Translations under genes and position numbers: made by a program
Part shown: piece by piece, positions 44,880 through 53,696 of the stretch
How the letters are laid out: every line of letters starts with the position of its first letter
How positions within the stretch are numbered: position 1 is the first letter of the stretch
Source: Lachnospiraceae bacterium
Lineage (GTDB): Bacteria; Bacillota; Clostridia; Lachnospirales; Lachnospiraceae
DNA length: 64,000 nucleotides
Direction of reading: 5' to 3'
Assembly: GCA_020860755.1 (NCBI GenBank)
Contig: JAJBTQ010000031.1
Coordinates: forward strand, 1-64,000
Notes under the pieces: generated by a model
What the model saw: the letters and a program-made list of their open reading frames with translations, nothing else
What the model was told of the DNA's origin: nothing
The model's database searches: none

Positions 44880-45218
44880 ATGATTTGGTATGATCACATG
44901 TTCCTGGGAACAGGATGTAAGTCAAAACTTAAGATGCTCAAACACCGGATCTCCAGGCAGGCCCCGCATGCCGGTGTCTATCTGATCACTCTTCCGACGC
45001 AGGAGGACACAGTTTTGGAGATCATTCCGAGCGCAGTGCTTTTGCAGGAGCATTATCCTACTGATGACCTTCAGATCGTAGGAATGGCGTTTACCCGAAC
45101 AGAAGCGATTAGTCTGACCAAGAAGATTCTCTCCGAGTCCTTCCGGACACGCGGAGACGTCGATATAAAAGCATTTATGAAGGACTACAACAAGAACCAA
45201 AGGAAAGATACAGCATGA
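44880..45218 (+). CDS. Conserved protein of unknown function upstream of the ytfI-like gene
   Basis: The 112-residue product (MIWYDHMFLGTGC...) is predicted cytoplasmic. It has alternating strands and helices, including HAGVYLITLPTQEDTVLEII, and a Lys-rich C-terminus. I do not recognise a domain. Its stop overlaps the next ATG (ATGA), so it is translationally coupled to the DUF2953 gene and, by context, may act in the same sporulation or envelope process. Confidence 0.7.
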   Translation: MIWYDHMFLGTGCKSKLKMLKHRISRQAPHAGVYLITLPTQEDTVLEIIPSAVLLQEHYPTDDLQIVGMAFTRTEAISLTKKILSESFRTRGDVDIKAFMKDYNKNQRKDTA

Positions 45219-45928
45219 TCTATGTGTTAGCCGTAGCGAGAGTGATCGGTATTGTTCTTCTTGTGATCCTGGCGGTGGTGATCCTTCTTCTCGTGATTCC
45301 GGTTACCTACAAACTGGATGTGGATTTTGATAATCAGCGCGGTGGTCTTAAGGTCTACTGGCTGTTTCGACTGTTCCGGTTCCGCTTGAATTTTGAGGAT
45401 GAAATGGAACTGGTGCTGGCCATCCTATTTTTTTCGATCGACTTTCTGGATGAAGAGTGGAGAGAAAAGCGAAGGGTCAGAAAGAAGAAAAGGGACGAGA
45501 AAAAGAAAATAGAGACCGAGATCGAGGAAGTGGAGGAGAAGATCATGAGCCGCATCCTTCGCACGACAAGGTCTGCGACTCGTGTCGTTAACCTGGTGCG
45601 GGAATATGAAATTTGGAACGAAGCGGTGGAACTGTTCCAGATTTTTCTGTTTCGCATCCGGCCCAGAGAGTTTCACGGATGCGTGAGTTTTGGCATGCGC
45701 GATCCGTCCCGGACCGGAATGATCATTGGAGCGATCTCCGCATTTCCGGTCATTTATCGGACCGAGCTTACGATCGTGCCTGATTTTGAGGCCGAGCAGA
45801 CATATATAAATGGTGATATCCATGCGAAAGGGCATATGATGTTACTGCATTTGCTCTTTTTGCTGGTCGGATTGATACGAAAAAAGAATATCAGATTGTT
45901 TATAGGGGAATTAAGACATCATAATTAG
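45215..45928 (+). CDS. DUF2953 protein (YtfI-like)
   Basis: The 237-residue protein has an N-terminal membrane helix (residues ~5-30), a charged Lys/Glu segment (~88-110) and C-terminal hydrophobic stretches. The region around REFHGCVSFGMRDPSRTGMIIGAI matches the DUF2953 family. In Bacillus the homologue ytfI is next to ytfJ, as here (15-base gap), so a sporulation-linked role is likely but unproven. Confidence 0.82.
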   Translation: MIYVLAVARVIGIVLLVILAVVILLLVIPVTYKLDVDFDNQRGGLKVYWLFRLFRFRLNFEDEMELVLAILFFSIDFLDEEWREKRRVRKKKRDEKKKIETEIEEVEEKIMSRILRTTRSATRVVNLVREYEIWNEAVELFQIFLFRIRPREFHGCVSFGMRDPSRTGMIIGAISAFPVIYRTELTIVPDFEAEQTYINGDIHAKGHMMLLHLLFLLVGLIRKKNIRLFIGELRHHN

Positions 45929-45943
45929 CAGGAGGTTATACAC

Positions 45944-46399
45944 ATGGCAGAGACAAACGGAAACGGCAATGGAAACGGCACATTTCAGAAAACAGTGGAT
46001 TCCCTGGTAGAGGGAATGGACGGCTTTATTTCTTCCAAGACGGTGGTGGGCGAGCCGATCTATATGGAGAATACGATTCTTCTTCCCCTGGTAGACGTGA
46101 CGTTTGGCATGGGGGCCGGCGCCTTCATCGGGGATAAGAAAAAGAACAGTGGAGGCGGTGTGGGGGCCAAGATGTCTCCCAGCGCAGTACTTGTGATCCA
46201 GGACGGTGTGACCCGCATGGTCAGTGTAAAGAATCAGGACGGGATCACAAAGCTTCTCGATATGCTGCCGGACTTCGTCAATCAATTTATGAAGCGTATG
46301 GATAAGAGGAAAGATCCGGAGGGCTTTGAGGCCAAGGAAGAGGCCAGAGAGGAAGCGGCCAAGGATCTGAAAGAAAAGCTGAACATTGAGGATGAATAA
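45944..46399 (+). CDS. ytfJ: GerW family spore protein YtfJ
   Basis: The 151-residue protein has a short Asn/Gly-rich start, then the YtfJ/GerW core: VVGEPIYMENTILLPLVDVTFGMGAGAF and GGGVGAKMSPSAVLVIQDG. In Bacillus YtfJ is made in the spore and affects germination. A charged C-terminal helix follows. AGGAGG precedes the ATG. Its presence supports a spore-forming host. Confidence 0.92.
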   Translation: MAETNGNGNGNGTFQKTVDSLVEGMDGFISSKTVVGEPIYMENTILLPLVDVTFGMGAGAFIGDKKKNSGGGVGAKMSPSAVLVIQDGVTRMVSVKNQDGITKLLDMLPDFVNQFMKRMDKRKDPEGFEAKEEAREEAAKDLKEKLNIEDE

Positions 46400-46430
46400 G
46401 TGTAAGACATGTTTTTTGAAAACTAAAATA

Positions 46431-46462
46431 CCCCTTCCTCTTAAAGAGGAAGGGGCTTTTTT
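46431..46462 (+). terminator. Rho-independent terminator between ytfJ and rpmB
   Basis: CCCCTTCCTCTT (46431-46442) pairs with AAGAGGAAGGGG (46444-46455), followed by CTTTTTTG. It may also serve the convergent rpmB gene. Confidence 0.9.
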
Positions 46463-46471
46463 GTAACATAA

Positions 46472-46657
46472 CTAAACGCGCTCGACCTTATTGCCCTTCA
46501 GGCAGTTGGTACAAACGTAAATTCTCTTGTGAGTACCGTCAATATTGACTCTCACCTTCTTGAGGTTCGGCTTCCACATTTTATTGGATCTTCTGTGGGA
46601 ATGGCTGATCTGTTTGCCAAACTGAACACTTTTTCCGCAAATAGCACATTTTGCCAT
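46472..46657 (-). CDS. rpmB: 50S ribosomal protein L28
   Basis: The 61-residue protein starts MAKCAICGKSVQFG and has a second Cys pair in CTNCLKGNK, the zinc-ribbon form of L28. SHSHRRSNKMWKPN is the conserved rRNA-binding segment. The frame opens earlier, but the ATG at 46657 follows GGAGGTGGAAT. It is a single gene with its own promoter, opposite to its neighbours. Confidence 0.96.
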   Translation of the reverse strand: MAKCAICGKSVQFGKQISHSHRRSNKMWKPNLKKVRVNIDGTHKRIYVCTNCLKGNKVERV

Positions 46658-46717
46658 GATTCCACCTCCTCGGTAAATACTGAACTGCTGCGACATTTCC
46701 TGACTCGCAACAAATGT

Positions 46718-46746
46718 ATTTTATCAGAAGACATGGGAGAATGCAA
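46718..46746 (-). promoter_or_regulatory. Promoter of rpmB
   Basis: On the minus strand TTGCAT (46746-46741), 17-base spacer, TAAAAT (46723-46718). Confidence 0.65.
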
Positions 46747-46795
46747 CTACAAATTCAAATAAATCCATGAATTTTTGTTTTTATCAAATTGGCTA

Positions 46796-46823
46796 TTTTC
46801 ATTTGTAATAAAAATGGTATAAT
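46796..46823 (+). promoter_or_regulatory. Probable promoter of the Asp23-fakA-recG operon
   Basis: A good -10 TATAAT (46818-46823) lies 58 bases before the ATG. The best -35 is TTTTCA (46796-46801) at 16 bases, which is weak. Confidence 0.5.
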
Positions 46824-46880
46824 GAAAAAGAGTTTTTTCGGAAATGTATTACCCAGAATAATCGTATGGAGGGACATTAT

Positions 46881-47240
46881 ATGAAGGGGCAATTGGACAG
46901 TGAGATGGGAACCGTCAGCATCGATTCCGAAGTGGTCGCCACCTATGCCGGGTCTGTGGCTGTGGAGTGTTTTGGGATCGTTGGGATGGCTGCTGTAAAC
47001 GTCAAGGACGGCCTTGTGAAGTTGTTAAAAAAAGACTATCTGCATCATGGAATTTCCGTTCAGATTGAGGACCATGACAAGATTACCCTTGATTTTCATG
47101 TCATTGTTTCCTACGGCGTGAGTATTTCCACCGTCTCGGATAACCTCATGTCTACGGTAAAGTATAAAGTAGAAGAGTTTACGGGGCTTACAGTGGAAAA
47201 GATCAACATCTTCGTTGAGGGTGTAAGAGTTATTGATTAA
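46881..47240 (+). CDS. Asp23/Gls24 family envelope stress-response protein
   Basis: The 119-residue product (MKGQLDSEMGTVSIDSEVVATYAG...) has the Asp23 fold with VAVECFGIVGMAAVN and the repeated helix-strand pattern ending in VEKINIFVEGVRVID. Asp23 proteins are abundant cytoplasmic or membrane-associated proteins. This short form is regularly found upstream of fakA (YloU-YloV in Bacillus). The ATG at 46881 follows GGAGGG, which itself lies in an earlier in-frame ATG region (46866). Confidence 0.9.
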   Translation: MKGQLDSEMGTVSIDSEVVATYAGSVAVECFGIVGMAAVNVKDGLVKLLKKDYLHHGISVQIEDHDKITLDFHVIVSYGVSISTVSDNLMSTVKYKVEEFTGLTVEKINIFVEGVRVID

Positions 47241-47253
47241 GGAGGACATACCG

Positions 47254-48927
47254 TTGGAGACCAGGACTATAGATACCGAACTCCTTGTCAGGATGATTGT
47301 GGCGGGAGCCAAGAATCTGGATGCCAAAAAAGAGTGGATCAATGAACTGAATGTTTTCCCGGTGCCGGACGGCGACACGGGGACCAACATGTGTATGACG
47401 ATATTTTCTGCGATCCGTGAGATGGAAAAGATACAGGATCCGACGATGCGGGATCTGTCAAAAGCGATCTCTTCCGGATCTCTGCGCGGTGCGCGCGGCA
47501 ATTCCGGCGTGATCCTTTCTCAGCTGCTCCGCGGCTTTGCGAAGGTTATTGCTGATTGCGATGTGTTGGACAAGAGCGTGATCTCTGAGGCGCTTTTAAG
47601 GGCAAGCGAGACAGCTTACAACGCTGTCATGAAGCCGAAAGAGGGCACGATCTTAACGGTTGCAAAAGCGGCGGCAGATAAGGCGCAGGAGCTGGCTGAT
47701 GATGCCTCCTGTACCATGGAAGAGTTTTTTGATGGGATCATCTCGGAGGCGGAGCGTATACTCGCCCTGACACCTGATATGCTTCCCGTGCTCAAACAGG
47801 CCGGCGTGGTGGATGCCGGCGGGCAGGGACTGCTGGAGATCTTTCATGGCGTGCAGGATGCCTATCTGGGGATCGAGGGTGACTATATGCTTTCCGAGAG
47901 CTTTGGCCAGGAGGAGGTCGTTCTGCCGGAGTCCGGCATTGAGACAGATAATATCGTCTTCGGTTACTGCACCGAATTTATCATCAATCTGGACAAAGCA
48001 CTCTCACAAGAGGAGAAGAGCAGCTACCGTTCCTTTTTAAACTCTCTGGGCGACTCCATTGTGATGGTTGCCGAGAATGATCTGATCAAGACACATGTAC
48101 ACACCAACGACCCCGGACTTGTGCTGCAGGAAGCCTTGACCTTAGGCTCCTTAAGCAGTATCAAGATCGATAATATGCGGGAAGAGCATCAGGAGAAGCT
48201 GATCAAGAACGCGGAGCGTCTTGCCAGAGAACAGGCGGAGTCTGTCCCGGAGCCGAAAGAGCCGGAAAAGGAGATCGGTTTTATCGCTGTATCGATCGGG
48301 GAAGGGATGAACGAGGTGTTTATGGGGCTCGGAGCTGACTATCTGATCGAAGGCGGTCAGACCATGAATCCCAGCACGGAGGATATGTTAGAGGCGATCA
48401 GTCAGGTGAATGCCGCAACGATCTTTATCTTCCCCAACAATAAAAATATCATACTGGCAGCCAATCAGGCGGCTGCGCTCGCAAAGGGAAAAAAGGTTGT
48501 TGTTATTCCGACTACGACAGTTCCGCAGGGGATCACTGCGCTGATCAATTTTGTTCCCGAAGCCGGAGCGGATGCCAACGAAGAGCTGATGAACGAAGTG
48601 ATCGGTATGGTTAAGACCGGTCAGGTCACCTATGCGATCCGCGATACCGAGATCGATGACTGGGATATCAAAGAAGGAGATTTTATGGGGATCGGGGACT
48701 CCTCCATTCTCTCCACAGGGACTGAGATCGAGGAAGTGGTGCGTGATATGATCCAGTCTCTTGTCGAAGAAGACTCCTCCTTTATCTGTATCTATTATGG
48801 CGAGGAGATCGATAAGGATCAAGCCGAGACACTTGGCAAATTTGTGGCAAAAGAGTATCCGGAATGCGAGGTTGAGATCCAATACGGCGGGCAGCCGATC
48901 TATTACTATATCGTTTCTGTAGAGTGA
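47254..48927 (+). CDS. fakA: Fatty acid kinase ATP-binding subunit FakA (DhaL-domain, YloV)
   Basis: FakA phosphorylates fatty acids held by FakB, feeding exogenous fatty acids into phospholipids. The N-terminal DhaL-type domain has NVFPVPDGDTGTNMCMT and SSGSLRGARGNSGVILSQL. A middle and a C-terminal EDD-like domain follow (EIGFIAVSIGEGMNEVF). The length is 557 residues with the TTG start at 47254, chosen because AAGGAGGA lies just upstream. An earlier TTG at 47233 overlaps the previous gene. Confidence 0.9.
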   Translation: METRTIDTELLVRMIVAGAKNLDAKKEWINELNVFPVPDGDTGTNMCMTIFSAIREMEKIQDPTMRDLSKAISSGSLRGARGNSGVILSQLLRGFAKVIADCDVLDKSVISEALLRASETAYNAVMKPKEGTILTVAKAAADKAQELADDASCTMEEFFDGIISEAERILALTPDMLPVLKQAGVVDAGGQGLLEIFHGVQDAYLGIEGDYMLSESFGQEEVVLPESGIETDNIVFGYCTEFIINLDKALSQEEKSSYRSFLNSLGDSIVMVAENDLIKTHVHTNDPGLVLQEALTLGSLSSIKIDNMREEHQEKLIKNAERLAREQAESVPEPKEPEKEIGFIAVSIGEGMNEVFMGLGADYLIEGGQTMNPSTEDMLEAISQVNAATIFIFPNNKNIILAANQAAALAKGKKVVVIPTTTVPQGITALINFVPEAGADANEELMNEVIGMVKTGQVTYAIRDTEIDDWDIKEGDFMGIGDSSILSTGTEIEEVVRDMIQSLVEEDSSFICIYYGEEIDKDQAETLGKFVAKEYPECEVEIQYGGQPIYYYIVSVE

Positions 48928-48937
48928 GGAGATCACC

Positions 48938-50995
48938 ATGAAACTGGATTCTCCGATAAATGAGATCAAAGGCATCGGACCGAAAACAGAACAGCTATTC
49001 CAATCAATAGGAGTATACACGGTGGGTGATATACTCCTATATTTTCCGCGCGATTATGAGCGGTGTCCACAGATCTTATCCATTGACGAGATGATCCCGG
49101 ACCGCAAAAACGCTATCTATATTCGTGCGCCGAGATCTCCTGTCGTAAACAACCGTTCCAGGTTAAAGACAGCAGTGCTTGATGTGGCAGGAGAAGAACG
49201 TTTGCTGCGTGTCATGTGGTTTCGCTCGCCCTATATCCGCTCTCTTATCCGGGCAGGGGGCTGGTATGTCTTATATGGCCGCGTTACGGTAAAGAACGAT
49301 CAGTTTTATATGGAACAGCCTGAGATCTTTTCTCAGGAGGAGTATGAAAGAATAAGGCAGACACTGCGCCCCATATACAGCCTGACAAAGGGGCTTACCA
49401 ACCGACAGGTACAAAAAACAGTCCGGCTGGCCCTTTCGGATATTCCGCTTGAGATGGAGTATCTGCCGGAAGATATCCGCACGAGGAACCAACTGAGCGA
49501 ATACAATTTCGCGCTCCGCAATATGCATCTGCCCGTTGATGAGGAGAGCTGTATCCTGGCCAGGACAAGATTCGTGTTTGATGAATTTTTCTTTTTTCTG
49601 CTCTGCATGCAGCTGACAAAAGACTCCTCATCTGCCTGGGAGAATTCTTTTTCTTTCCGGGATCCCGGATATGTCGAGGAGCTTGCAAAACGTCTGCCCT
49701 ATTCCCTGACCGGGGCACAGAGACGAACGATGGAGCAGATCTGGGATGATATGCGCTCGGAAAAAGTTATGCAGCGGCTGGTACAGGGGGATGTGGGCTC
49801 CGGAAAGACGATCATCGCTTTTTTGGCCATGCTGGACTGTGCGCACAATGATCTTCAGTCTGCGATCATGGCTCCGACCGATGTCTTAGCCCAGCAGCAT
49901 TACGGCAAACTGAGGCAGCTGTGTGAGAGCCTTGATCTGAACTATCCGATCGTACTCCTGACCGGCTCTTTGGGAGCTGAAAAGCGGCGGGAAGCCTATG
50001 AGATCATTGAACGGGAGCCGAACGCTCTGATCGTCGGCACCCATGCCCTGATACAGGAAAAAGTAAATTTTTGTAATTTGGCGCTCGTCGTCACCGACGA
50101 GCAGCACCGCTTTGGTGTCAAACAGCGGGAGGCATTTTCGTTTAAAGGGTCGCACCCGCATATACTTGTCATGAGCGCCACGCCCATTCCACGCACCCTT
50201 GCGATCATCCTTTACGGAGATCTCGATATTTCAGTTATCGATGAAGTGCCTGCAAGGCGTCTGCCGATCAAAAATTGTGTCGTGGATCCGTCGTACCGGG
50301 ATACAGCCTACCGATTTATGGAAAAACAGATCCGCATGGGTCATCAGATCTATGTGATCTGCCCTCTGGTAGAGGCTTCCGAACAGATGGAGGGAGAGAA
50401 TGTCACAGACTACACAAAGCATCTGAGGGACATCTTTCCGGAAGATATTGCAATCGGCTCTCTACACGGGAGAATGAAGGCAGAGGAGAAGAATCGCGTC
50501 ATGGAAGATTTTCTCCGCAACAAGATCCAGATTCTTGTATCTACAACAGTCGTCGAGGTGGGGGTGGATGTGCCCAACGCGACGGTTATGATGGTGGAAA
50601 ATGCAGAGCGGTTCGGGCTTGCCCAGCTTCACCAGCTGCGCGGACGGGTCGGCCGCGGGGATGCACAGTCCTATTGTATCCTGATGCAGGGGAGTGAATC
50701 AGGAAGATCCAACGAGCGGCTTGAGATCTTAAACCATTCCAACGATGGTTTTTACATTGCGGGGGAGGATTTAAAGCTGCGCGGACCTGGCGATTTCTTT
50801 GGAATCAGGCAGAGCGGAGATTTCAGCTTTAAGCTGGCAGATATCTACCAGGATGCGGATGTGATGGGAAAAGCAGCCTATGAAGTGGCGCTTATTTGGA
50901 AAGATGATCCGAAATTACAGGACCCGTCTCACAGGATCTTAAAAGAGCGGTTAAAACAGTATGCGGGAGAGGATTTTGCGCTGCTGAACCTTTAG
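48938..50995 (+). CDS. recG: ATP-dependent DNA helicase RecG
   Basis: RecG remodels stalled forks and branched DNA. The 685-residue protein has the N-terminal wedge OB domain (NAIYIRAPRSPVV...), Walker A GDVGSGKT (~287), DEQH box TDEQHRFGVKQRE (~387), SATPIPRTLA and the C-terminal motifs STTVVEVGVDVPNA and HQLRGRVGRG. The fakA-recG order is standard in Firmicutes. It is convergent with rqcH; no clear terminator hairpin was seen in the 26-base gap. Confidence 0.96.
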   Translation: MKLDSPINEIKGIGPKTEQLFQSIGVYTVGDILLYFPRDYERCPQILSIDEMIPDRKNAIYIRAPRSPVVNNRSRLKTAVLDVAGEERLLRVMWFRSPYIRSLIRAGGWYVLYGRVTVKNDQFYMEQPEIFSQEEYERIRQTLRPIYSLTKGLTNRQVQKTVRLALSDIPLEMEYLPEDIRTRNQLSEYNFALRNMHLPVDEESCILARTRFVFDEFFFFLLCMQLTKDSSSAWENSFSFRDPGYVEELAKRLPYSLTGAQRRTMEQIWDDMRSEKVMQRLVQGDVGSGKTIIAFLAMLDCAHNDLQSAIMAPTDVLAQQHYGKLRQLCESLDLNYPIVLLTGSLGAEKRREAYEIIEREPNALIVGTHALIQEKVNFCNLALVVTDEQHRFGVKQREAFSFKGSHPHILVMSATPIPRTLAIILYGDLDISVIDEVPARRLPIKNCVVDPSYRDTAYRFMEKQIRMGHQIYVICPLVEASEQMEGENVTDYTKHLRDIFPEDIAIGSLHGRMKAEEKNRVMEDFLRNKIQILVSTTVVEVGVDVPNATVMMVENAERFGLAQLHQLRGRVGRGDAQSYCILMQGSESGRSNERLEILNHSNDGFYIAGEDLKLRGPGDFFGIRQSGDFSFKLADIYQDADVMGKAAYEVALIWKDDPKLQDPSHRILKERLKQYAGEDFALLNL

Positions 50996-51021
50996 CAGGC
51001 GGGAAAGTTCATCTGTTTTTC

Positions 51022-52764
51022 CTAGTCTGAGATCAGGCGAATGCCGGAGATGTCCGGCGATGCTACCATCGAATAATTTGTATAGTACACTACAAAGCCG
51101 GGCTTACTTCCGCTTGGTTTTTTTACATGTTTTTTTTGGATGTAGTCCACTTCTACCTTGTCGGAATCGCGCCCGCGCGAGTAGTAAGCCGCCAGGGCTG
51201 CTGCTTCTTCAAATGTCTTATCCGGCATTTCCCCGTCCTTTGTCTTCGCGAGGACATGAGAACCCGGCATCTGCTTCGCATGAAACCACCAGTCATTTCC
51301 CTCACCGAGCTTAAATGTCAGTTCATCATTTTGGACGTTGTTCTTTCCGACATAGATATCATATCCGTCTGAACTGCGGTAGTGGTAAGGATTGCTCTTG
51401 GCTGGCCGTTTTTTTGACTTTCCCTGGCGATCACGGATGTATCCGTTTTCCGTAAGCTCTTCCCGGATCTGGGCGAGATCGGACTCGGAGCGGGCGATAT
51501 CAAGCGCAGTTGCGACTGTCTCAAGATAGGCGATCTCCGCGCGTGTCTCATCGATGAGACTGTTTAACGCCTCAAAGGTACGTTTTAATTTCCTGTAGCG
51601 GTCAAAATATTTCTTTGCGTTTTCCATCGGAGAAAGCGTTGAATCAAGCGGAACCGTCACGGCTTCTCCCGTCTCATAATCCGGCGCTTCAAAGCTTTTG
51701 GCTCCCTCTGGGATGTCATAGCCGTAGGTGTGGATCAGTTCGCCGTAAAGCCTGTACTTATCTCTCTTTTCAGTGTCGTACAGCTGTTTCTTCTGCAGGT
51801 CATATTTTCTGCGGCTGCGTTCAAGATGAGTGTTTACGATATGACGAAGGTCGACAGATTTCTGGCGGAGACGACTGTAAACACTCTTTTCCGCGTAAAA
51901 ATTCTCGAGCATGGCAGAGACAGTCTCCATGGGCTCATCGTCACAGTTTTCATAGGATAGAAGAGGAACGCTGGAAAACTCTACCGGATCGCCGCCGGCT
52001 CGATAGATGTGAGGTTCAAAGTCGTGATCACGGATTCGATCCATGAAAGAGAGGAAGCATCTTGACAACAACTGCCAGTTTTCCTCTGTGACAGAGGCAC
52101 AGGGTGCGTCGCCGTCTATTCCGGCACGATAACACAGCTCGTTTGCGATAAGAGGACTAATGCCTGTGTATGAGCCATAGACGGCCTTCGCGGCTGATCT
52201 GGGCTGGGATCGGACGGTCATTAAGAAGCCCTCCTTTGTTTCCGTCAGTGGGTTTGTCTTGCCCTCCTGTGTAGGGATAAAATACTCTCTGCCCGGGAGA
52301 ACTTCGCGCACAGAACTGACCTGGGCGGAGATATGTTTGATGCTGTCTAAGATCATCCCGTTTTCATCGGTAAAGATCAGGTTGCTGTGCTTTCCCATCA
52401 ATTCAAGGATCAGCCTTTTTGTGCTCCGATCGCCCATTTCATCCAGGTGCTCGATTGAAAAGATGAGCACGCGTTCGAGTCCGGGCTGGGATACAGAAAG
52501 GAACCTTCCTCCTCCGATGTGCTTTCGCAGCAGCATACAAAACTTCGGCGCCGTCATCGGCGCCGGTTTGTTCTTATCTGTCAGATAGGCGAGGGGAAGA
52601 GAGGCGTTTGATGAGAGCAGAAGGCGCAGTTGGCCTTCAGAGCCCTTTGCGGTCAATATAAGCTCATCCGTCTCGGGCTGAGTGATCTTGCTGATGCGGG
52701 AGCCGGAAAGCTTCCTGTTTAATTCATATGCAAGGTTTGCGACAACCGTTCCGTCAAGCGCCAT
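51022..52764 (-). CDS. rqcH: NFACT-family ribosome quality-control protein RqcH
   Basis: RqcH binds stalled 50S-peptidyl-tRNA and adds C-terminal alanine tails. The 580-residue protein has the NFACT-N domain (MALDGTVVANLAYELN, KFCMLLRKHIGGGR, ELMGKHSNLIFTDENG) and the helical coiled-coil middle (RSRRKYDLQKKQL). The C-terminal NFACT-R domain (YVGKNNVQNDELTF, DWWFHAKQMPGSHV) follows. Older annotations call it fibronectin-binding protein. GGGGAGG precedes the ATG. It lies 33 bases downstream of the lipoprotein gene and may be cotranscribed. Confidence 0.94.
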   Translation of the reverse strand: MALDGTVVANLAYELNRKLSGSRISKITQPETDELILTAKGSEGQLRLLLSSNASLPLAYLTDKNKPAPMTAPKFCMLLRKHIGGGRFLSVSQPGLERVLIFSIEHLDEMGDRSTKRLILELMGKHSNLIFTDENGMILDSIKHISAQVSSVREVLPGREYFIPTQEGKTNPLTETKEGFLMTVRSQPRSAAKAVYGSYTGISPLIANELCYRAGIDGDAPCASVTEENWQLLSRCFLSFMDRIRDHDFEPHIYRAGGDPVEFSSVPLLSYENCDDEPMETVSAMLENFYAEKSVYSRLRQKSVDLRHIVNTHLERSRRKYDLQKKQLYDTEKRDKYRLYGELIHTYGYDIPEGAKSFEAPDYETGEAVTVPLDSTLSPMENAKKYFDRYRKLKRTFEALNSLIDETRAEIAYLETVATALDIARSESDLAQIREELTENGYIRDRQGKSKKRPAKSNPYHYRSSDGYDIYVGKNNVQNDELTFKLGEGNDWWFHAKQMPGSHVLAKTKDGEMPDKTFEEAAALAAYYSRGRDSDKVEVDYIQKKHVKKPSGSKPGFVVYYTNYSMVASPDISGIRLISD

Positions 52765-52797
52765 GTATGCCTCCCCGCTTAAAGTTGATCGTTCAGA

Positions 52798-53496
52798 TCA
52801 GTCGGGATCAGAAATTTCATCCACCAAAGATGCCGTATAGGTGCCCTCGTCATTGGGTGTGGAGTCTGCCGTGACCTTTACGGTGATTCCCTCAAAGATA
52901 CCATTGTCGTCTACATCTACCTCTGCACTCAAGATAGTATATGTATATTCCTGTCCATCGCTGTCTGTGACTGTCATAATGCTGCCATCCGTGTAAGTCA
53001 CTTCGCCCTCTACGGTAAAGTCGCCCGATGATCCGCTGCCTGAAGACGGTGAGTCTTCCTCTTCCACTGAGTCGGACAGCTCTTTTACAGCCGTTGCCTT
53101 ATAGTTGCCGTCATCGTTCTGATCGGAAGTAGACGTGACGCCGACACTGATCCCCTCTGCAAGACCGTTGTCATCAAGATCCATTTCAGCAGTCGCGATC
53201 TCATAGGTGTATTCTTTCCCGTCCTTGTCCTGGACCGTCATGATGCTGCCGTCAGTATAGGTGACAGTGCCTTCCACATACATATCATCCGTATTGATCT
53301 TGGTGTCGGTCGATGGGGTGGAAGTAGTCGAAGACGCATTGTCCTCCGGCTGGGCAGTCGCTGTATCGGCGGCGGGTGTCGTCTCCTCAACAGGCACCTC
53401 CTCAACGATGACCTCTGTCGTATTGGATTTGCCACATCCGGCAATCGTGCATGCGGCCAGAGCAGCTGCTACTACAAGTATAAGTTTCTTTTTCAT
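52798..53496 (-). CDS. Secreted lipoprotein with two tandem repeat domains
   Basis: The 232-residue protein has a lipoprotein signal peptide with lipobox TIAGC (Cys21), then a Thr/Ser/Glu/Pro-rich linker. Two homologous domains follow (residues ~73-142 and ~161-230). Each contains VEGxVTYTDGSIMTV, DG-EYTY and an acidic DLDDNG or DVDDNG loop that looks able to bind Ca2+. No known enzyme motif is present. The start at 53496 follows AAAGGAGAA. It is probably anchored on the outside of the cell membrane; the function is unknown. Confidence 0.82.
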   Translation of the reverse strand: MKKKLILVVAAALAACTIAGCGKSNTTEVIVEEVPVEETTPAADTATAQPEDNASSTTSTPSTDTKINTDDMYVEGTVTYTDGSIMTVQDKDGKEYTYEIATAEMDLDDNGLAEGISVGVTSTSDQNDDGNYKATAVKELSDSVEEEDSPSSGSGSSGDFTVEGEVTYTDGSIMTVTDSDGQEYTYTILSAEVDVDDNGIFEGITVKVTADSTPNDEGTYTASLVDEISDPD

Positions 53497-53541
53497 GTCA
53501 TTCTCCTTTTTGATCAAAAAATTGTTGCTTTTAACCAGGTA

Positions 53542-53571
53542 ATTATAGGGTTAAATCACTCTATCTGTCAA
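53542..53571 (-). promoter_or_regulatory. Promoter of the lipoprotein gene
   Basis: On the minus strand TTGACA (53571-53566), 18-base spacer, TATAAT (53547-53542); both hexamers match consensus. Confidence 0.83.
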
Positions 53572-53625
53572 TGGATTAGGGTTTAAAATTTCGTATTTTG
53601 GGGCACGTGCGGCTACGGAAAATAT

Positions 53626-53654
53626 TTGACTTCACACAAAAAAACTAATATAAT
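53626..53654 (+). promoter_or_regulatory. Promoter of the yicC-gmk-rpoZ operon
   Basis: TTGACT (53626-53631), 17-base spacer, TATAAT (53649-53654), 43 bases before the yicC ATG. Confidence 0.85.
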
Positions 53655-53696
53655 AAATTGAATTTTACTGTAATGAAATCAGAATGGAGGAAGATC

